Part shown: one piece after another, positions 12,723-21,773 of the stretch
How the letters are laid out: each line of letters begins with the position of its first letter
Numbering within the stretch: position 1 is the stretch's first letter
From: Escarpia spicata
Lineage: Eukaryota; Annelida; Polychaeta; Sabellida; Siboglinidae
Assembly (NCBI GenBank): GCA_963995525.1
Contig: OZ023214.1
Coordinates: 44,461,359-44,525,358, forward strand
Length of the DNA stretch: 64,000 nt
Direction: 5' to 3'
The notes under the pieces: generated by a model
What the model was told of the DNA's origin: nothing
Seen by the model: the letters and a program-made list of their open reading frames with translations, nothing else
Database searches by the model: none
Translations under genes and position numbers: made by a program

Positions 12723-13221
12723 TTAATTAAGGTAATACAAGAACGTGCATGCCAACATTATATGCAAACATGACATGGCACTCTTAACAAAATCGAAAAC
12801 ACGACAGTCATTTTTCACTAAATCTTTCCCGAAAGTGTTCACAAACGTCTTCGTGGGTATGCCTCGACTTCGGTGCAGCAAGTACACGACAGAGTAGTGT
12901 CCACACACGTTAGACAGCGGGCTCTGAAGCGTTCTCTTGTTGAAAGTCCAAGTCACGCAGTTGCTCTGCAGAAAATCCACGAATTCGATGTGCCGAGGTG
13001 GTAAACCGTAGGAGTCGAAGTATTCTCCACGTCCGTCTTTTGCAATAAACATGCAGATCCAGTGTTGACCCGGTTCATCGCTCGAATGAGTGTTGCACGA
13101 AAGCTACCGGATAAGTCGTCACAGGAGTAGTGGGTAACCCGTCTTTAGGTAGTACGCCTTGAAAAAAGGTCCTAGTGTAAGCATCCGCCGCAAAGAGTCT
13201 TTCTATCTGTGCCGTATCCAT
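12723..13221 (-). pseudogene. PRO: Polinton adenovirus-type cysteine protease (one frameshift)
   Basis: It is the maturation protease of the element, homologous to adenain, cutting capsid precursors. Starting at the ATG at 13221, the N-terminal part (IERLFAADAYTRTFF, then GVLPKDGLP) continues to about 13090. A frameshift near 13085 moves to the frame ending at 12723. Visible active-site context is GQHW (histidine), YFDSYGLPP (acidic region) and LQSPLSNVCGHYSVVYLL, which holds the oxyanion glutamine and catalytic cysteine. Its start overlaps the stop of the capsid gene by one base (TGATG), as is common in compact viral gene blocks. The core is well conserved, and a single indel breaks the frame. 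Confidence 0.85.
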
Positions 13222-14432
13222 CAGTAATCATAGACGACGTTTCTGTTGCGGTCAATCTCCAAAACCGTCGCAAAATTCTCCGTAGACGACGTTTATCGTT
13301 TGGTCGATAGGTTGATTAAAGTGCATCTCGACTCGTAGGTTGCCTTTATGTACCAAATTGAAATGGGGACCGTCACAATAAACTGGTGTGCATGATGTCA
13401 AACGCAAACAGGGTGTATCCTTTGCCAAACTAGTCCCGGCTGGTGCTGTTTCCCTCGTCTTGAAACATCTTTCTCGTTCCAGCAAATAGATTACTGTAAC
13501 TTCTCACGCAGGCACCATCGTCGAAATTAGGCTGGAGTGGTTTCGCCGGAACTTGTTGCCCGTCGACGTACAATGGAAGGAAGTTCAAGTTGTTGTGCTT
13601 TACCTGGAACGGATTCTTGGCAAATGCTCCATTGTAAGTGTCGTTGTCTACACAACACAAGACTAGTCTCTTTGGTCAGACACCCAAATAAACGTTTTCG
13701 TGAGTGTGCGACATGCCACCTTGCGGTATGGAAAATATCTTGCAATCGACTCTTCGCAACGGATACTTGGCCGTTCCCTTTTGTAACGCTTTGATGTGAC
13801 CCATCTGTACGGCAAAAGCATCCTTGCTCTGTAATAGTCGAATTTTCACGTCGACGCCGTTCAATAGATAGCGGTCTTGGAAGAAGAGGTCGACGTGTAG
13901 ACGACCCATCATGTCGACGATTCGACTACGGGCAATATAGGTCTTTCTTTTTTGTAGACGCTCGTCGTCGGTGGCATCCATGTGCCCAGCCGTGTCTTTG
14001 TACCACAAGGCACTAGTCAGTTGACTCTTCTTCGCTTCTGCTCCACGACTCAGTAACGTTTCTGTCTACGCATGATAAGGATAGGTATTCCTGGAAGGTG
14101 TGACAAGGGTACCGTTCAAAGACACGTCGACTTAACTAAACAGAGAATGCATCCAATTGTTTACTGGTCCAACATGTGCAGCTTGAACTATGTCGTCCCC
14201 GTTTCCTTTGACTACACGTGCTCGTACCAACAGGTAAGTATTGGCCACGTCCAGGTAATCGTCTACCGATCCGGGCAATAAGAATTCGATAGGACCACCC
14301 GTACCTATCGATTCGATGCGACAGGTCGATGCTCGACCCATTGCCAGTGTTCGATACTCGTTCGTGTCGTCGGTAAACTAAACAGGTCCAATTCGCTTTT
14401 GACTCCCTCACACGACAACTGGTGGACAAAAG
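13221..14432 (-). pseudogene. MCP: Polinton major capsid protein (double jelly-roll), frameshifted
   Basis: Segments of the Polinton hexon-like capsid protein can be followed in order on the minus strand. They are SELDLFSLPTTRTSIEHWQW (about 14400-14340), GGPIEFLLPGSVDDYLDVAN, HVGPVNNWMHSLFS (to 14132), RSRIVDMMGRLHVDLFFQD (about 13930), NNLNFLPLYVDGQQVPAKPL (about 13590), a piece with GYTLFAF-type text, HFNQPIDQTINVVYGEF (about 13300), and the final VLEIDRNRNVVYDY before a stop at 13221-13223. About five frame changes and an in-frame stop near 13678 interrupt it. The full length would be about 400 residues. The start is uncertain because no intact ATG is seen at about 14432-14450. Gene order (capsid then protease) is typical. 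Confidence 0.82.
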
Positions 14433-14438
14433 CCTTGA

Positions 14439-14760
14439 CTAGCCGAATGTGTCGTCTCGATGCGTCTTCTGTCGTCTGCGTCTCTTGGCGACACTGGCAA
14501 GAATTCTCGTCGGCTTGCGTTTTATAGGGCGAGGAGCGTTGCGTATGCCCGGAGGCCCACTGCTTCCCAACATTCTACTGATTCTTGCAGATTCTTTAAT
14601 GCTCTGTCCAGACAACACGTTGCCGGCTACACCCAAACCTGTCTTTAACGCTCCTTTTCCCAAAGCGAGTGCGCCTCTTTTTATGAGTGGCATAGCACTT
14701 CGAATGAGCCACCGAATAAACTACCTAGACCGTGACATCATTGCACTCTTACCTTGCTCG
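14439..14760 (-). pseudogene. Polinton pVI/pX-like minor capsid peptide
   Basis: The intact part (14439-14693) begins MPLIKRGALALGKGALKTG, continues GVAGNVLSGQSIKESA, and ends in an arginine/lysine-rich tail (RRRRQKTHRDD). This basic, glycine-rich layout resembles the adenovirus pVI/pX-like core or minor capsid proteins that lie next to the capsid genes in Polintons. Family members usually carry a GLGSLF-type stretch before this start. That stretch is seen just upstream (about 14700-14740) but in another frame, so the N-terminus is frameshifted or was fused to the end of the preceding penton gene. Confidence 0.65.
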
Positions 14761-15562
14761 AATGGTACGCGACGTCCCGTATCGTCTCTTATATCGATCT
14801 CGATAGTCGTAGATTCTTTGAGCAATTTGAGTATTGTACATTATCAAAACTTTTTGATACCACGTCTCCGCGATTTCCTTATATCGGTACAATCCTCAAA
14901 AGAGGGACGGCCACACGTGATGCCACAACGTTGGTGTAGACGTAGAGCGAATAAAAACCCTGCGCCATGTCTACAACGGAATCGGCTTCTTTGCGGAAGG
15001 TGTACGCGTCGCTATTTGGCGTATCATACACGGTGGCCATCGGCTTGAGACCTATGTCTTTTCCACCTAGTTTCGTATGGGTGTACTCGCGTATGTCCGC
15101 AGCTTTGGAACTGGTGACGACGGACGAGTGAAAACCTAGTATGGTCTGCAAGGCGCTCTGGAAAGGTATGTTGAACACAGTGTGGGTGTCATGTGCAAGG
15201 TCACCCGCTGAGAGATGTTGCTGTAGCTAAATTTCGCCTTGATTCCGTCCTTTGACAGCCTCGCCAGTGCCTTGTTGATGTTGTATATCAGTGACAGGAC
15301 TGTAGTAATATCCATGCTCGATTTTGGCAGTCTTGTAGAGTCACCTGTGCTCCTGTTCATTGAGGTAGAACCTATTATCTGCCTCACGAACGTTGTACCA
15401 ACTGTGCGGATATTGAATTTCCACGAGTCCGCACTCCCACTGACCGACTAAACTGATGCGTTGCGGCAAAGCCGTGACATAGTGGGTTAACGTGTTGTCG
15501 GGACTTAACTCCATAGACGCGTTGCTGGGCAATGTCAGGTAAAAATCAGACGAAATGTTCAC
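14740..15562 (-). pseudogene. Polinton minor capsid (penton-like) protein, frameshifted
   Basis: The N-terminal part (15562-15341) reads NISSDFYLTLPSNASMELSP, then LPQRISLVGQWECGLVEIQY with a tryptophan/tyrosine-rich finish. The middle (15178-14879) contains GFHSSVVTSSKAADI, GLKPMATVYD and GFYSLYVYTNVV followed by VPLLRIVPI. The C-terminus (about 14800-14760) reads IEIDIRDDTGRRVPFEQGK. These match the small single-jelly-roll minor capsid protein of Polintons, which makes the capsid vertices. Frame changes occur near 15340, 15180 and 14880, and the 3' end runs into the next gene. It is a recognisable but non-functional copy. Confidence 0.75.
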
Positions 15563-15811
15563 CGCGTTTTATTGACGGATTAGGTAACAGGTATCCCAGG
15601 CAACTGCTCAACAAAGCAGATTAGAGTTTCCGTCTAATTTAGTCAGGTTGTAGATACTGACCAATATAACGGTGTATAGTATGACGATTTGGCAGAAGAA
15701 AACGATTTCCGATTTCGGGCACGTATTCCCAAACAACACCCAACGTCTGCTGTTACTTCCGGTATCTTCGAGCTCTGTGTTTTCTAATCGAACATCCGTT
15801 GTATCTTTCAT
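15550..15811 (-). pseudogene. Small Polinton membrane protein
   Basis: The frame from 15811 encodes a hydrophilic N-terminus and then CPKSEIVFFCQIVILYTVIL followed by VSIYNLTKL, a clear single membrane-spanning segment. A frameshift near 15625 is needed to reach LLSSCLGYLLPNPSIK at the C-terminus. Small proteins with this layout (charged start, one membrane span, LGYLLPNP-type tail) recur between integrase and penton genes in Polintons and adintoviruses. Their function is not established. Both ends overlap the neighbours: its start lies inside the integrase 3' end, and its stop overlaps the penton start. Confidence 0.6.
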
Positions 15812-16925
15812 GACACGAATGACGGCTCGATCAGTGTGTACTGGTTTTTATACGCGACGAGCGATGATTTATCCAACCAGCTGTTAAACGAGTCGGGATA
15901 CCCTACCCACTTGATCAGGACCTGTGTCGTTCTTCCCCGTTTGCGCTGCTGCAACACTTTCTCGATACGATAGAGTTTATTTTTTGGCCACAACCACTTT
16001 CTGCAGTTCTTATTCGTAAAATGTTCCCTCTATCGGCGAATCTTGATCATCGATCAAACGATAAACGGGCGGGTCGGAACGATGAACTGTTTGACGATAA
16101 ATATCTCGTCACTCCAGTTGGGTAAGTAACCTTTTTTGAAATGTCTCTTGACTTTGCTGATACGTACGTGATCGCCCACTTTTAAAACCGGTTTGATTTT
16201 TCTGTGTCCTTCATTTCCGTACAACCTTTGCCAAACCTCTTCTTGATTGAACACGTTCATTTCAGACGGTACTATGCCAATACTTCTATGATAACTGTCG
16301 TTGTACGAATCGACTAGGTAATGTACTACGTCCAGGTACTTTAACGTCTTGTTTTTCGTGAAATATCTCCACATACGGGTCTTCAGAGTACGATTGATAC
16401 GTTCCACGATACACGCCTTGGTCTCTTCGTAAAATGGTGGATACCTTTTTTTTCAGAAACTCTTGCAGTTGCCTATTCAGAAACTCTTTTCCTTTATCCG
16501 TTTGCAATGATAGTGGTCCGTCATTGTCCTTTAAGAACTGACGAAATGCTGTCGTGAGTGACGGCACCGATTTGTTCTTCAAAGGAACAGACCACGCTTT
16601 CTTGGAGAACATGTCTATCACAGTCAAAATGAAAGTGTGACGGTCGTTGTACCATTTCAAACGTGACAGGTCTACCAGATCGGCCTGCCATTGTTGATTT
16701 ATACCACCCACTACGACACGTCGACGCCTGAAACGATGTCACCGGTTTGTGTTGGGTGTAAGTGTCTTCTTCCGACAACCAACGTATCACCTCTTTCGAC
16801 GACATACGTGAAGCCCGACGCAGGGCATCCACGCCTCCGTAACTTCCGGTTAGTTTCGTGTCGTAGTAAATATTTTTCAACGCATCGTGTGAACGCGTCG
16901 TCTTCTTACCCACGCGAGGAGACAT
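15808..16925 (-). pseudogene. INT: Polinton retroviral-type integrase with C-terminal chromodomain, frameshifted
   Basis: The integrase would insert the element's DNA into the host. Starting at the ATG at 16925, KLTGSYGGVDALRRASRM and RWLSEEDTYTQHKP form the N-terminal part. The catalytic core shows WQADLVDLSR (first Asp), LQTDKGKEFL (second Asp) and ERINRTLKTRMWRYF (Glu region). Then come YNDSYHRSIGIVPSEMN and LKVGDHVRISKVKRHFKKGY. A chromodomain follows (LYRIEKVLQQRKRGR, VLIKWVGYPDSFNSWLDKS), which in related proteins binds methylated histones and steers insertion. Frame changes near 16730, 16430 and 16040 separate the pieces. All three acidic residues of the DDE triad can be located, so decay is by indels rather than by active-site loss. 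Confidence 0.87.
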
Positions 16926-17109
16926 ACCGTAATAATGCTGGTGTCGTGTCGTGCAAGACTATTAATACGGTTCCCGATGCAAGTGTTCAACGGCGTCGCC
17001 GAATGAACTGCGCTGCGACGACGCCGGACGTCTGCGACGATGACTGTCAAACGGATTGCATTTTCATTTGATATGTCATCGTCCACCCATGCTGTCAGCA
17101 TGTAAAGCC

Positions 17110-17671
17110 AACGATCGGGATTAACCCATTAAATCTATTGGCGTGTTCACATCCTTGAGACTGCGAGCAAAGGTTTTCTATCCCACCGATTCAAACGACT
17201 TCCGCTTTCACAACACGTCATTGACGAGGTCCACGATGTTACTTCCGGGGATCGGCACATTTCTGTACATCATCTCGCCACGATCGTTTCACCTTACGGC
17301 TCTTTTCATTTTATTGAGGAGTCATCGTGTTTTCTGCTTCATAGTTTTCGACACGCTGTCGACGATTTCGTTTACCATCATTTCATTTTCGGTAGGCGGT
17401 TGAAGTTTGTTTTCGATTTTGCTGGGAAATGTATTGATGGCAACACGCAGCGGTTCCTGCATACGCTTGTCCGAAAGATCGTTGTACCGATTCAACACCT
17501 GGTTATACAACACAACCTTTTCCCTCTCGTCTATGTCACTTTGTTCTAATATGTGTCGCATTTCTTCATCAAGTCGTTGCAAAACACTCCCGATAGGATT
17601 GGTCTAACGACGTTGCGGTTGAATGTTATCCAAAATACTGGGATCGACCAGCGCCATCTTCTTTGTATGCT
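17110..17671 (-). pseudogene. Conserved Polinton protein of unknown function
   Basis: From the ATG at 17671 the frame reads MALVDPSILDNI and meets a TAG at about 17608. It then continues in the same frame with SVLQRLDEEMRHILEQ and EKVVLYNQVLNRYNDLSDKR (to about 17450). Lower down, after further stops, FARSLKDVNTPIDLMG appears near 17110-17160. This arrangement (LVDP start, a charged helical region with a YxQxLxRY motif, and a C-terminal alpha-helical module) recurs as a conserved ORF beside the Polinton packaging genes. No biochemical role is known. It is non-functional here because of several stops. Confidence 0.55.
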
Positions 17672-17689
17672 CCATGGTCGTGTGGTTAC

Positions 17690-18109
17690 GACTGCAACAA
17701 CTTCGTCGCCAACGGGGCTAGAAGGGACGTAGCCAAGGGAGCTAATAGGGCCGCAAGGAAACCATCTTTCTGTAGAATAGGTTTCTTCTTATAAAGACCG
17801 CTTTTCCTTATGACCAAGGTTCTGAGGTCCTTCTTGTACCGACGTAGTTTAGTCTTGTGACCTTTCGTTCGTGGCTCTGGCTAAAGCAGGGTCCGCTTTA
17901 GCGAAGAGACAAAGGCACAAGTACCGACGTAGTTTAGTCTTGTGACCTTTCGTTGGTGGTACGTTCCCTTTTAATATGTTCTGTGCGCACTCGCACAGAC
18001 TGTGTACCAGATCTGGTTTTCCCTTGTCGATGATGGCTCTGGCTAAAGCAGGGTCCGCTTTAGCGACGAGACAAAGGCACAACGCGTTGCTCTTCACTCG
18101 CGCCGACAT
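17690..18109 (-). pseudogene. Conserved Polinton basic/hydrophobic protein with internal duplication
   Basis: The N-terminus (ATG at 18109) is helical and cysteine-containing (PDLVHSLCECAQNILKGNVP), followed by KGHKTKLRRY. The C-terminus, in another frame near 17700-17820, reads GLYKKKPILQKDGFLAALL and then alternating APLAT/LLAP hydrophobic repeats. This layout is typical of a small Polinton/adintovirus protein encoded after the ATPase. A segment of about 85 bp is locally duplicated: AGCAGGGTCCGCTTTAGCGA occurs at about 17885 and 18046, and the KLRR-encoding part also twice. It starts 16 bases after the ATPase stop. The role is unknown; an amphipathic, membrane-active role has been suggested for similar proteins and is inference here. 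Confidence 0.55.
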
Positions 18110-18124
18110 GACGAATGACGAGTG

Positions 18125-18734
18125 TCACGTCGTGTTTCTATTTATATCTTCGGAAGGTAGGCGTACTGAAAGTTCCGGTGTGGCCTGTTTGAGGTCTACG
18201 ATCAAATACCCGTGTGGTACGGACGTTGCGTCTCTGAAAGCTTCTTGCATGTACTTTATTCGACCCGGATACATCTGTTTGGCCAAGTTGACCACTTGTG
18301 TGTTGTCGCGAGGGTTCTTGAAGACTACCATGTACTGTGCGTTTATACTTATAATGTGACTCTCTTTCCCCTTGGGAATAAATTTTGCACTAAACATATT
18401 ACGGACGTGTTGCAATGGTGACTCTTCTTCGTAAACAGTTTGTTGACCCTCTCGTCCGTTTCCGACATGAGATCGTCGATAACTACCAATTTCTCGTTTT
18501 AGGATCGAAAGACGACACATCAGGAAGACCTTCGACAAATTCTATTTTCGGATGTATCGTAGTGAGCGTGGAATACAACGCCTGCCATTCACCGTAACAC
18601 CACATGATCTTTTCGGGCGGTGAGTTTACGAGTGTGGCAGAATGACGTAGTAAAGAGACAGCAAACGTCGTTTTACCACAGCCCGTCGGCCCGGCGACGA
18701 TACAGGTAAACGGATGAACTAACCTCGTGTCCAT
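18125..18734 (-). pseudogene. ATP: Polinton DNA-packaging ATPase (FtsK/A32-like), frameshifted
   Basis: The ATPase drives DNA into the capsid. From the ATG at 18734, FTCIVAGPTGCGKTTFAVSL holds the Walker A loop (GPTGCGKT), followed by KIEFVEGLPD. The Walker B strand (LVVIDDLMSETDERVNKLF) is in another frame at about 18490-18435. The C-terminal part (18410-18125) includes HIISINAQYMVVFKNPRDN, then ARQM-type arginine-finger context (LAKQMYPGR) and GYLIVDLKQATPE. Two indels (near 18490 and 18430) break it. Gene order with the basic protein immediately downstream is as expected. Confidence 0.85.
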
Positions 18735-18845
18735 ACTTTACGCAACTGATCAAAGCGACTACGATGCACGGTACTTATACTACTTATACTACGAAAAATG
18801 ACACAAAATAAGGTTTGCACATTTTATTGTACAACACAATTGTAT

Positions 18846-19070
18846 TTACAGGTCATCACCAGTAAGTGCAAGAACTAGAGACTGAACATTGTTTCGCTAC
18901 TGTTCTGATGCCGAGTCTTGTAAACAACTCTTGATAGCACACAATTGTTCGTATCTGATGTCGGATAGTTTAAAACATGACTGTTGTAAAACAGTCAACC
19001 AGTCTTTAATCACTGCAGTTGGATTAATATCATCGAAGGTCTCATAAAAGCACAATACATATTTATTCAT
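18846..19070 (-). pseudogene. Second copy of a small duplicated Polinton gene, premature stop
   Basis: This 75-codon frame is clearly homologous to the gene just upstream (19067-19372). Both have TAVIKDWL, LKLSD or FKLSD, and a final LVLALTGDDL or IVLAVMENDL. Its ATG overlaps the stop of the upstream copy by four bases (ATGA), a layout that suggests coupled expression. A TAG replaces the tryptophan codon found in the other copy (SEEW against SEQ-stop), so this copy is cut about 15 residues short. It looks alpha-helical; no family was recognised. Confidence 0.55.
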
Positions 19071-19372
19071 AGATCATTCTCCATTACTGCCAGAACAATT
19101 TGCTTTAATTTGTTTCGCCATTCCTCTGAAAACGGTTCTTGTAACCAAGTCCCGATAGTACACAAGTTATCGGACGTCAGGTCGGATAGCTTCAAACCTG
19201 CGTCTAACAAAACACACAACCAGTCTTTGATCACTGCAGTTGAATTAATGGCCTCCACAGCCTCGTCAAAGTGCATGTAAATTAGAATGTCATCAGGTAA
19301 CATGCAATCGTGATGACATTGACTAGGATCGTCTATCTCGCAAGCGATACATTGTCGTCTTGTGACGTGCAA
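19067..19372 (-). CDS. Small helical protein of unknown function, first of a tandem pair
   Basis: An open frame of 101 residues begins MHVTRRQCIACEID and continues through SQCHHDCMLPDDILIYMHF, STAVIKDWLCVLLDAGLKLS, and ends IVLAVMENDL. The N-terminal 30 residues have six cysteine/histidine residues that could bind zinc; the rest is predicted helical. It is one of the few unbroken frames in this decayed element. It lies between the packaging ATPase and the OB-fold gene, a region where Polintons carry variable accessory genes. The start could be further upstream in the threonine-rich frame at 19323-19526. The function is unknown; similarity to death-fold or other helical bundles is only a guess. 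Confidence 0.45.
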   Translation of the reverse strand: MHVTRRQCIACEIDDPSQCHHDCMLPDDILIYMHFDEAVEAINSTAVIKDWLCVLLDAGLKLSDLTSDNLCTIGTWLQEPFSEEWRNKLKQIVLAVMENDL

Positions 19373-19526
19373 TCGTCTTCTTCATTTCGGTCGCAGGAAG
19401 GTCAAGGGTAAAGTTCGAACCAGTGGGGGAAGGAGCAGAAGTTGTGACATTTATTGCGTGAGTAGCAGTTGTGACATCGTCAGGAGCGGAAGTTGTCATA
19501 TCGACCGTGTCGGCGGAAGTTGTCAT
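19323..19526 (-). CDS. Short Thr/Ser/Ala-rich ORF
   Basis: A 67-residue frame with a repeated VTTSAP/MTTSA motif (four copies) is followed by a basic tail (RHKTTMYRLRDRR). It overlaps the start of the gene at 19067-19372 in another frame. It may be the low-complexity N-terminus of that gene separated by a frameshift, or a linker-like independent ORF. No function is assigned. Confidence 0.3.
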   Translation of the reverse strand: MTTSADTVDMTTSAPDDVTTATHAINVTTSAPSPTGSNFTLDLPATEMKKTIARHKTTMYRLRDRRS

Positions 19527-19569
19527 ATCGGGAACGATGGCAGCAGAGAGAGGATGAAACAGGGTATGG

Positions 19570-19930
19570 AGTCTAGTGTACCACCTCTACGTGAATGACA
19601 TTGTAGTCTGTGTAAGTATCTCGTCGATTTTTCTTTATGGTGAGAGACACACGAGTTCCCGTCAATGAGTTCAGGTTGTAAGTCTGCATCGTTTCGTCCA
19701 TAACAGCAAACGTCTCGGCATTCACGTCTAGGAGAAGAGCCATACAATGGTCGAATAAAGTCAGAGGCAACGTAACCGTGTCGGTCGCGTTGCAAATGTC
19801 CCCTGTCGTCGACAATCATACGCTTTTTGCAGTATCTGCACCCGGTGTAGAAGGGAGTGTGCTGGCGTACTTTGTCGATGAGGAGACCTCTGATCTTGAT
19901 AACGGCGTCGGCGCTTACCGTTGCTAACAA
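19570..19930 (-). pseudogene. RPA-like OB-fold/zinc-ribbon protein (frameshifted)
   Basis: From 19930 the frame encodes IKIRGLLIDKVRQHTPFYTG and then CRYCKKRMIVDDRG, which resembles the zinc-ribbon start of the C-terminal OB-fold of replication protein A large subunits. After a one-base shift near 19808 the other frame continues DICNATDTVTLPLTLFDHC, then AETFAVMDETMQTY and GTRVSLTIKKNRRDTYTDYN (to about 19576), which fits the beta-barrel core. Single-stranded DNA binding during element replication would be the natural role, as inference. This is a weak family call made by eye. It is the rightmost gene seen in the element. Confidence 0.45.
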
Positions 19931-20271
19931 GTTTTAACTATAATACAAGTGAGAATATACAATGTTTGAAGGGGTTAAAATACGAAGTCATTGAATTTTG
20001 TGTAAATTTACCCCTGACATATATTTATATATAATTATATACCTATAACTATATACACACATATGCATACATATACACACATATATACACATACATACGT
20101 ACATCAATATTATATTAATCGAATTTGTTATTCATCTAACCATCTAGCTACAATAATTGAAAACGTAATGGAATATGTGCATATTCAACATTTAAAGTGT
20201 GTGATAAGTACACATCGTTACACATACTGTAGTTTCCTCAATGACATGATAATAGTTGTGTATGATTTTGT
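19931..20271. other. Polinton-LINE junction, AT-rich with ACATAT microsatellite
   Basis: It holds the unresolved right end of the Polinton, then an ATATAC/ACACATAT microsatellite (about 20025-20105) and the 3' untranslated part of the minus-strand LINE. The microsatellite may be the LINE's terminal repeat tail. No terminal inverted repeat was identified. Confidence 0.4.
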
Positions 20272-21512
20272 TTAGATTTCCACAACCAGATATTTCTCAA
20301 ATAAAAGGTTCTTGCATTTACGCTTAAATTCAGTAATATTATTATTAGTTTTTAAATGATCACATAGAGAATTCCATAATTGCACTCCCTTTACACAAAG
20401 AGACATTGATCGCATGGTAGAACAGACTCTCTGTCGTTCTAAGTCATGATTAGCTCGCATTGAGTATGCTAATTCCCGTGTAGTAAACAAACACTGAATA
20501 TTTGATGGCAAACAGCTGTAGTAAGCTTTGTACATAAATTATGATGTTTTCAGTTCTATGCTATCTGGACATTTTAGAACATGTAATTGTTGGAAAAGTG
20601 AGTTTGTATGATCAAATATAATGCGGATTACTCTTTTTTTGTAATAAGAAAATACAGTTAGTATTTGTTGGATACCTGTTTCCCCATATCTCTACACAGT
20701 AATTTAAATACGGCAAAAAGAGAGAACTGTATAGAATACGTCTACTATTTCTATGAAGTAGATGACTGCATCTACGCATTATAGCAGTACTTTTTGAAAG
20801 CTTTGATTGTACGTATTTTATATGAGCTTTCCAATTTAGTAGATCATCAATAAACACACCCAAAAACTTGGTGACCCTTACTCTTTCGATATTAACATTT
20901 CGTAGTTTTATATTAACTTCTTTGTTGAGCATACGATTTCCAAATAACATATAATTGGTTTTAGATATGTTCAGATTTAATTTATTTACTGCAAACAATG
21001 TATACATGTGGTCCAATACTGTTTCGTTTAGTTTATTGATGTTACTATTTGCATAAAAGATATTAGTATCGTCTGCAAAGAGAATGTATTTTACTAGATT
21101 AGATATGTTACACATATCATTAACGTATAGAATGAATAGTTTGGGGCCCAAGATCGAACCCTGTGTGACACCACATGAACTATTCCGCACAGCAGAATTA
21201 CATTTGTCAATGGACACAAATTGTTTTCTGTGTTTTAGATAACTATTTAACCAGTTAAATGCCACACCACGGATACCAAGAAATTCCATTTAAAAAATAA
21301 CAGTTTGTGATTGACAGTGTCAAATGCCTTTTTTAAATCGATAAAAATACCAATAGCATTTTTTTGGCATCCAATGATTGGGTTATTGCATCAACAAGAT
21401 CTATTAGTGCGTGACATGTTGACATATTTTGTTGAAATCCATATTGGCTTGAGTTTATTAGTTTGTGTTTGGTAATAAAGCTATCTAAACGAGAACTGAA
21501 CATTAAAAAAAA
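20272..21512 (-). mobile_element. Second LINE (CR1/Jockey-like), 5'-truncated
   Basis: On minus the reverse-transcriptase frame shows SSQYGFQQNMSTCHALIDLV (about 21450), IDLKKAFDTVNHKLL (about 21330), GVAFNWLNSYLKHRKQF, SSCGVTQGSILGPKLFILYV and YILFADDTNIFYANS with the active-site FADD. LNLNISKTNYMLFG, VTKFLGVFIDDLLNW and LYSSLFLPYLNYCVEIWGN follow. A C-terminal segment (20535-20272) reads FTTRELAYSMRAN and MSLCVKGVQLWNSL. Frameshifts occur near 21300 and 20640. It starts abruptly at about 21512 with no endonuclease domain. It differs in sequence from the LINE at 7206-8997. Confidence 0.82.
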
Positions 21513-21514
21513 TA

Positions 21515-21773
21515 TTTTTGAGACAGATTAAACCATGTAACAACATATGAAACATTATAATAACACACATTTCAGCTTCAAGATAGTATCCTTTGCAATA
21601 GAAATGTTAGTTTTTCAATACTTCTCCAAAACATGGTTGATCATGCCTTAGGCAAAAAGTACAATCAGCTGATCCCCAATTATACCATGACAATACCATC
21701 AGAAGAGATCCCTGAAATTGCCAAACGACCCACAGGCCCAGAGGGCTGTGACCCCCAGTTTGAGAACCACTAG
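21515..21773 (+). mobile_element. hAT-like transposon terminus
   Basis: The sequence ends CCAGTTTGAGAACCACTA at about 21755-21772, which matches the terminal inverted repeat of many hAT elements (CAGTGGTTCTCAAACTGG read outward). The element body would lie to the left, limited by the truncated LINE at 21512. No transposase or second terminus is visible, so this is a fragment or short non-autonomous copy. Confidence 0.5.

Larger units (their letters stand above)
5100..19960. mobile_element. Polinton/Maverick (adintovirus-like) element, decayed
   Basis: The gene set is diagnostic: protein-primed type-B DNA polymerase on plus; on minus an adenoviral-type cysteine protease, double-jelly-roll major capsid, minor capsid proteins, retroviral-type integrase with chromodomain, and a packaging ATPase. 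The polymerase converges with the block of minus-strand genes. Nearly all genes contain frameshifts or stops, so this is an old, inactive copy. A LINE is inserted in the polymerase. No terminal inverted repeats or 6-bp target duplication were recognised, so both ends are approximate: the left is somewhere before 6900, and the right is after the OB-fold gene at 19930 and before the LINE at about 20.1-20.3 kb. The element lies in intron 1 of the AMP-binding gene, opposite in strand for its polymerase. Confidence 0.9.

Noticed and set aside
19931..20271. Polinton right terminal inverted repeat
   Set aside because: No reverse-complement match to this stretch was found left of the polymerase by eye; an alignment search would be decisive.
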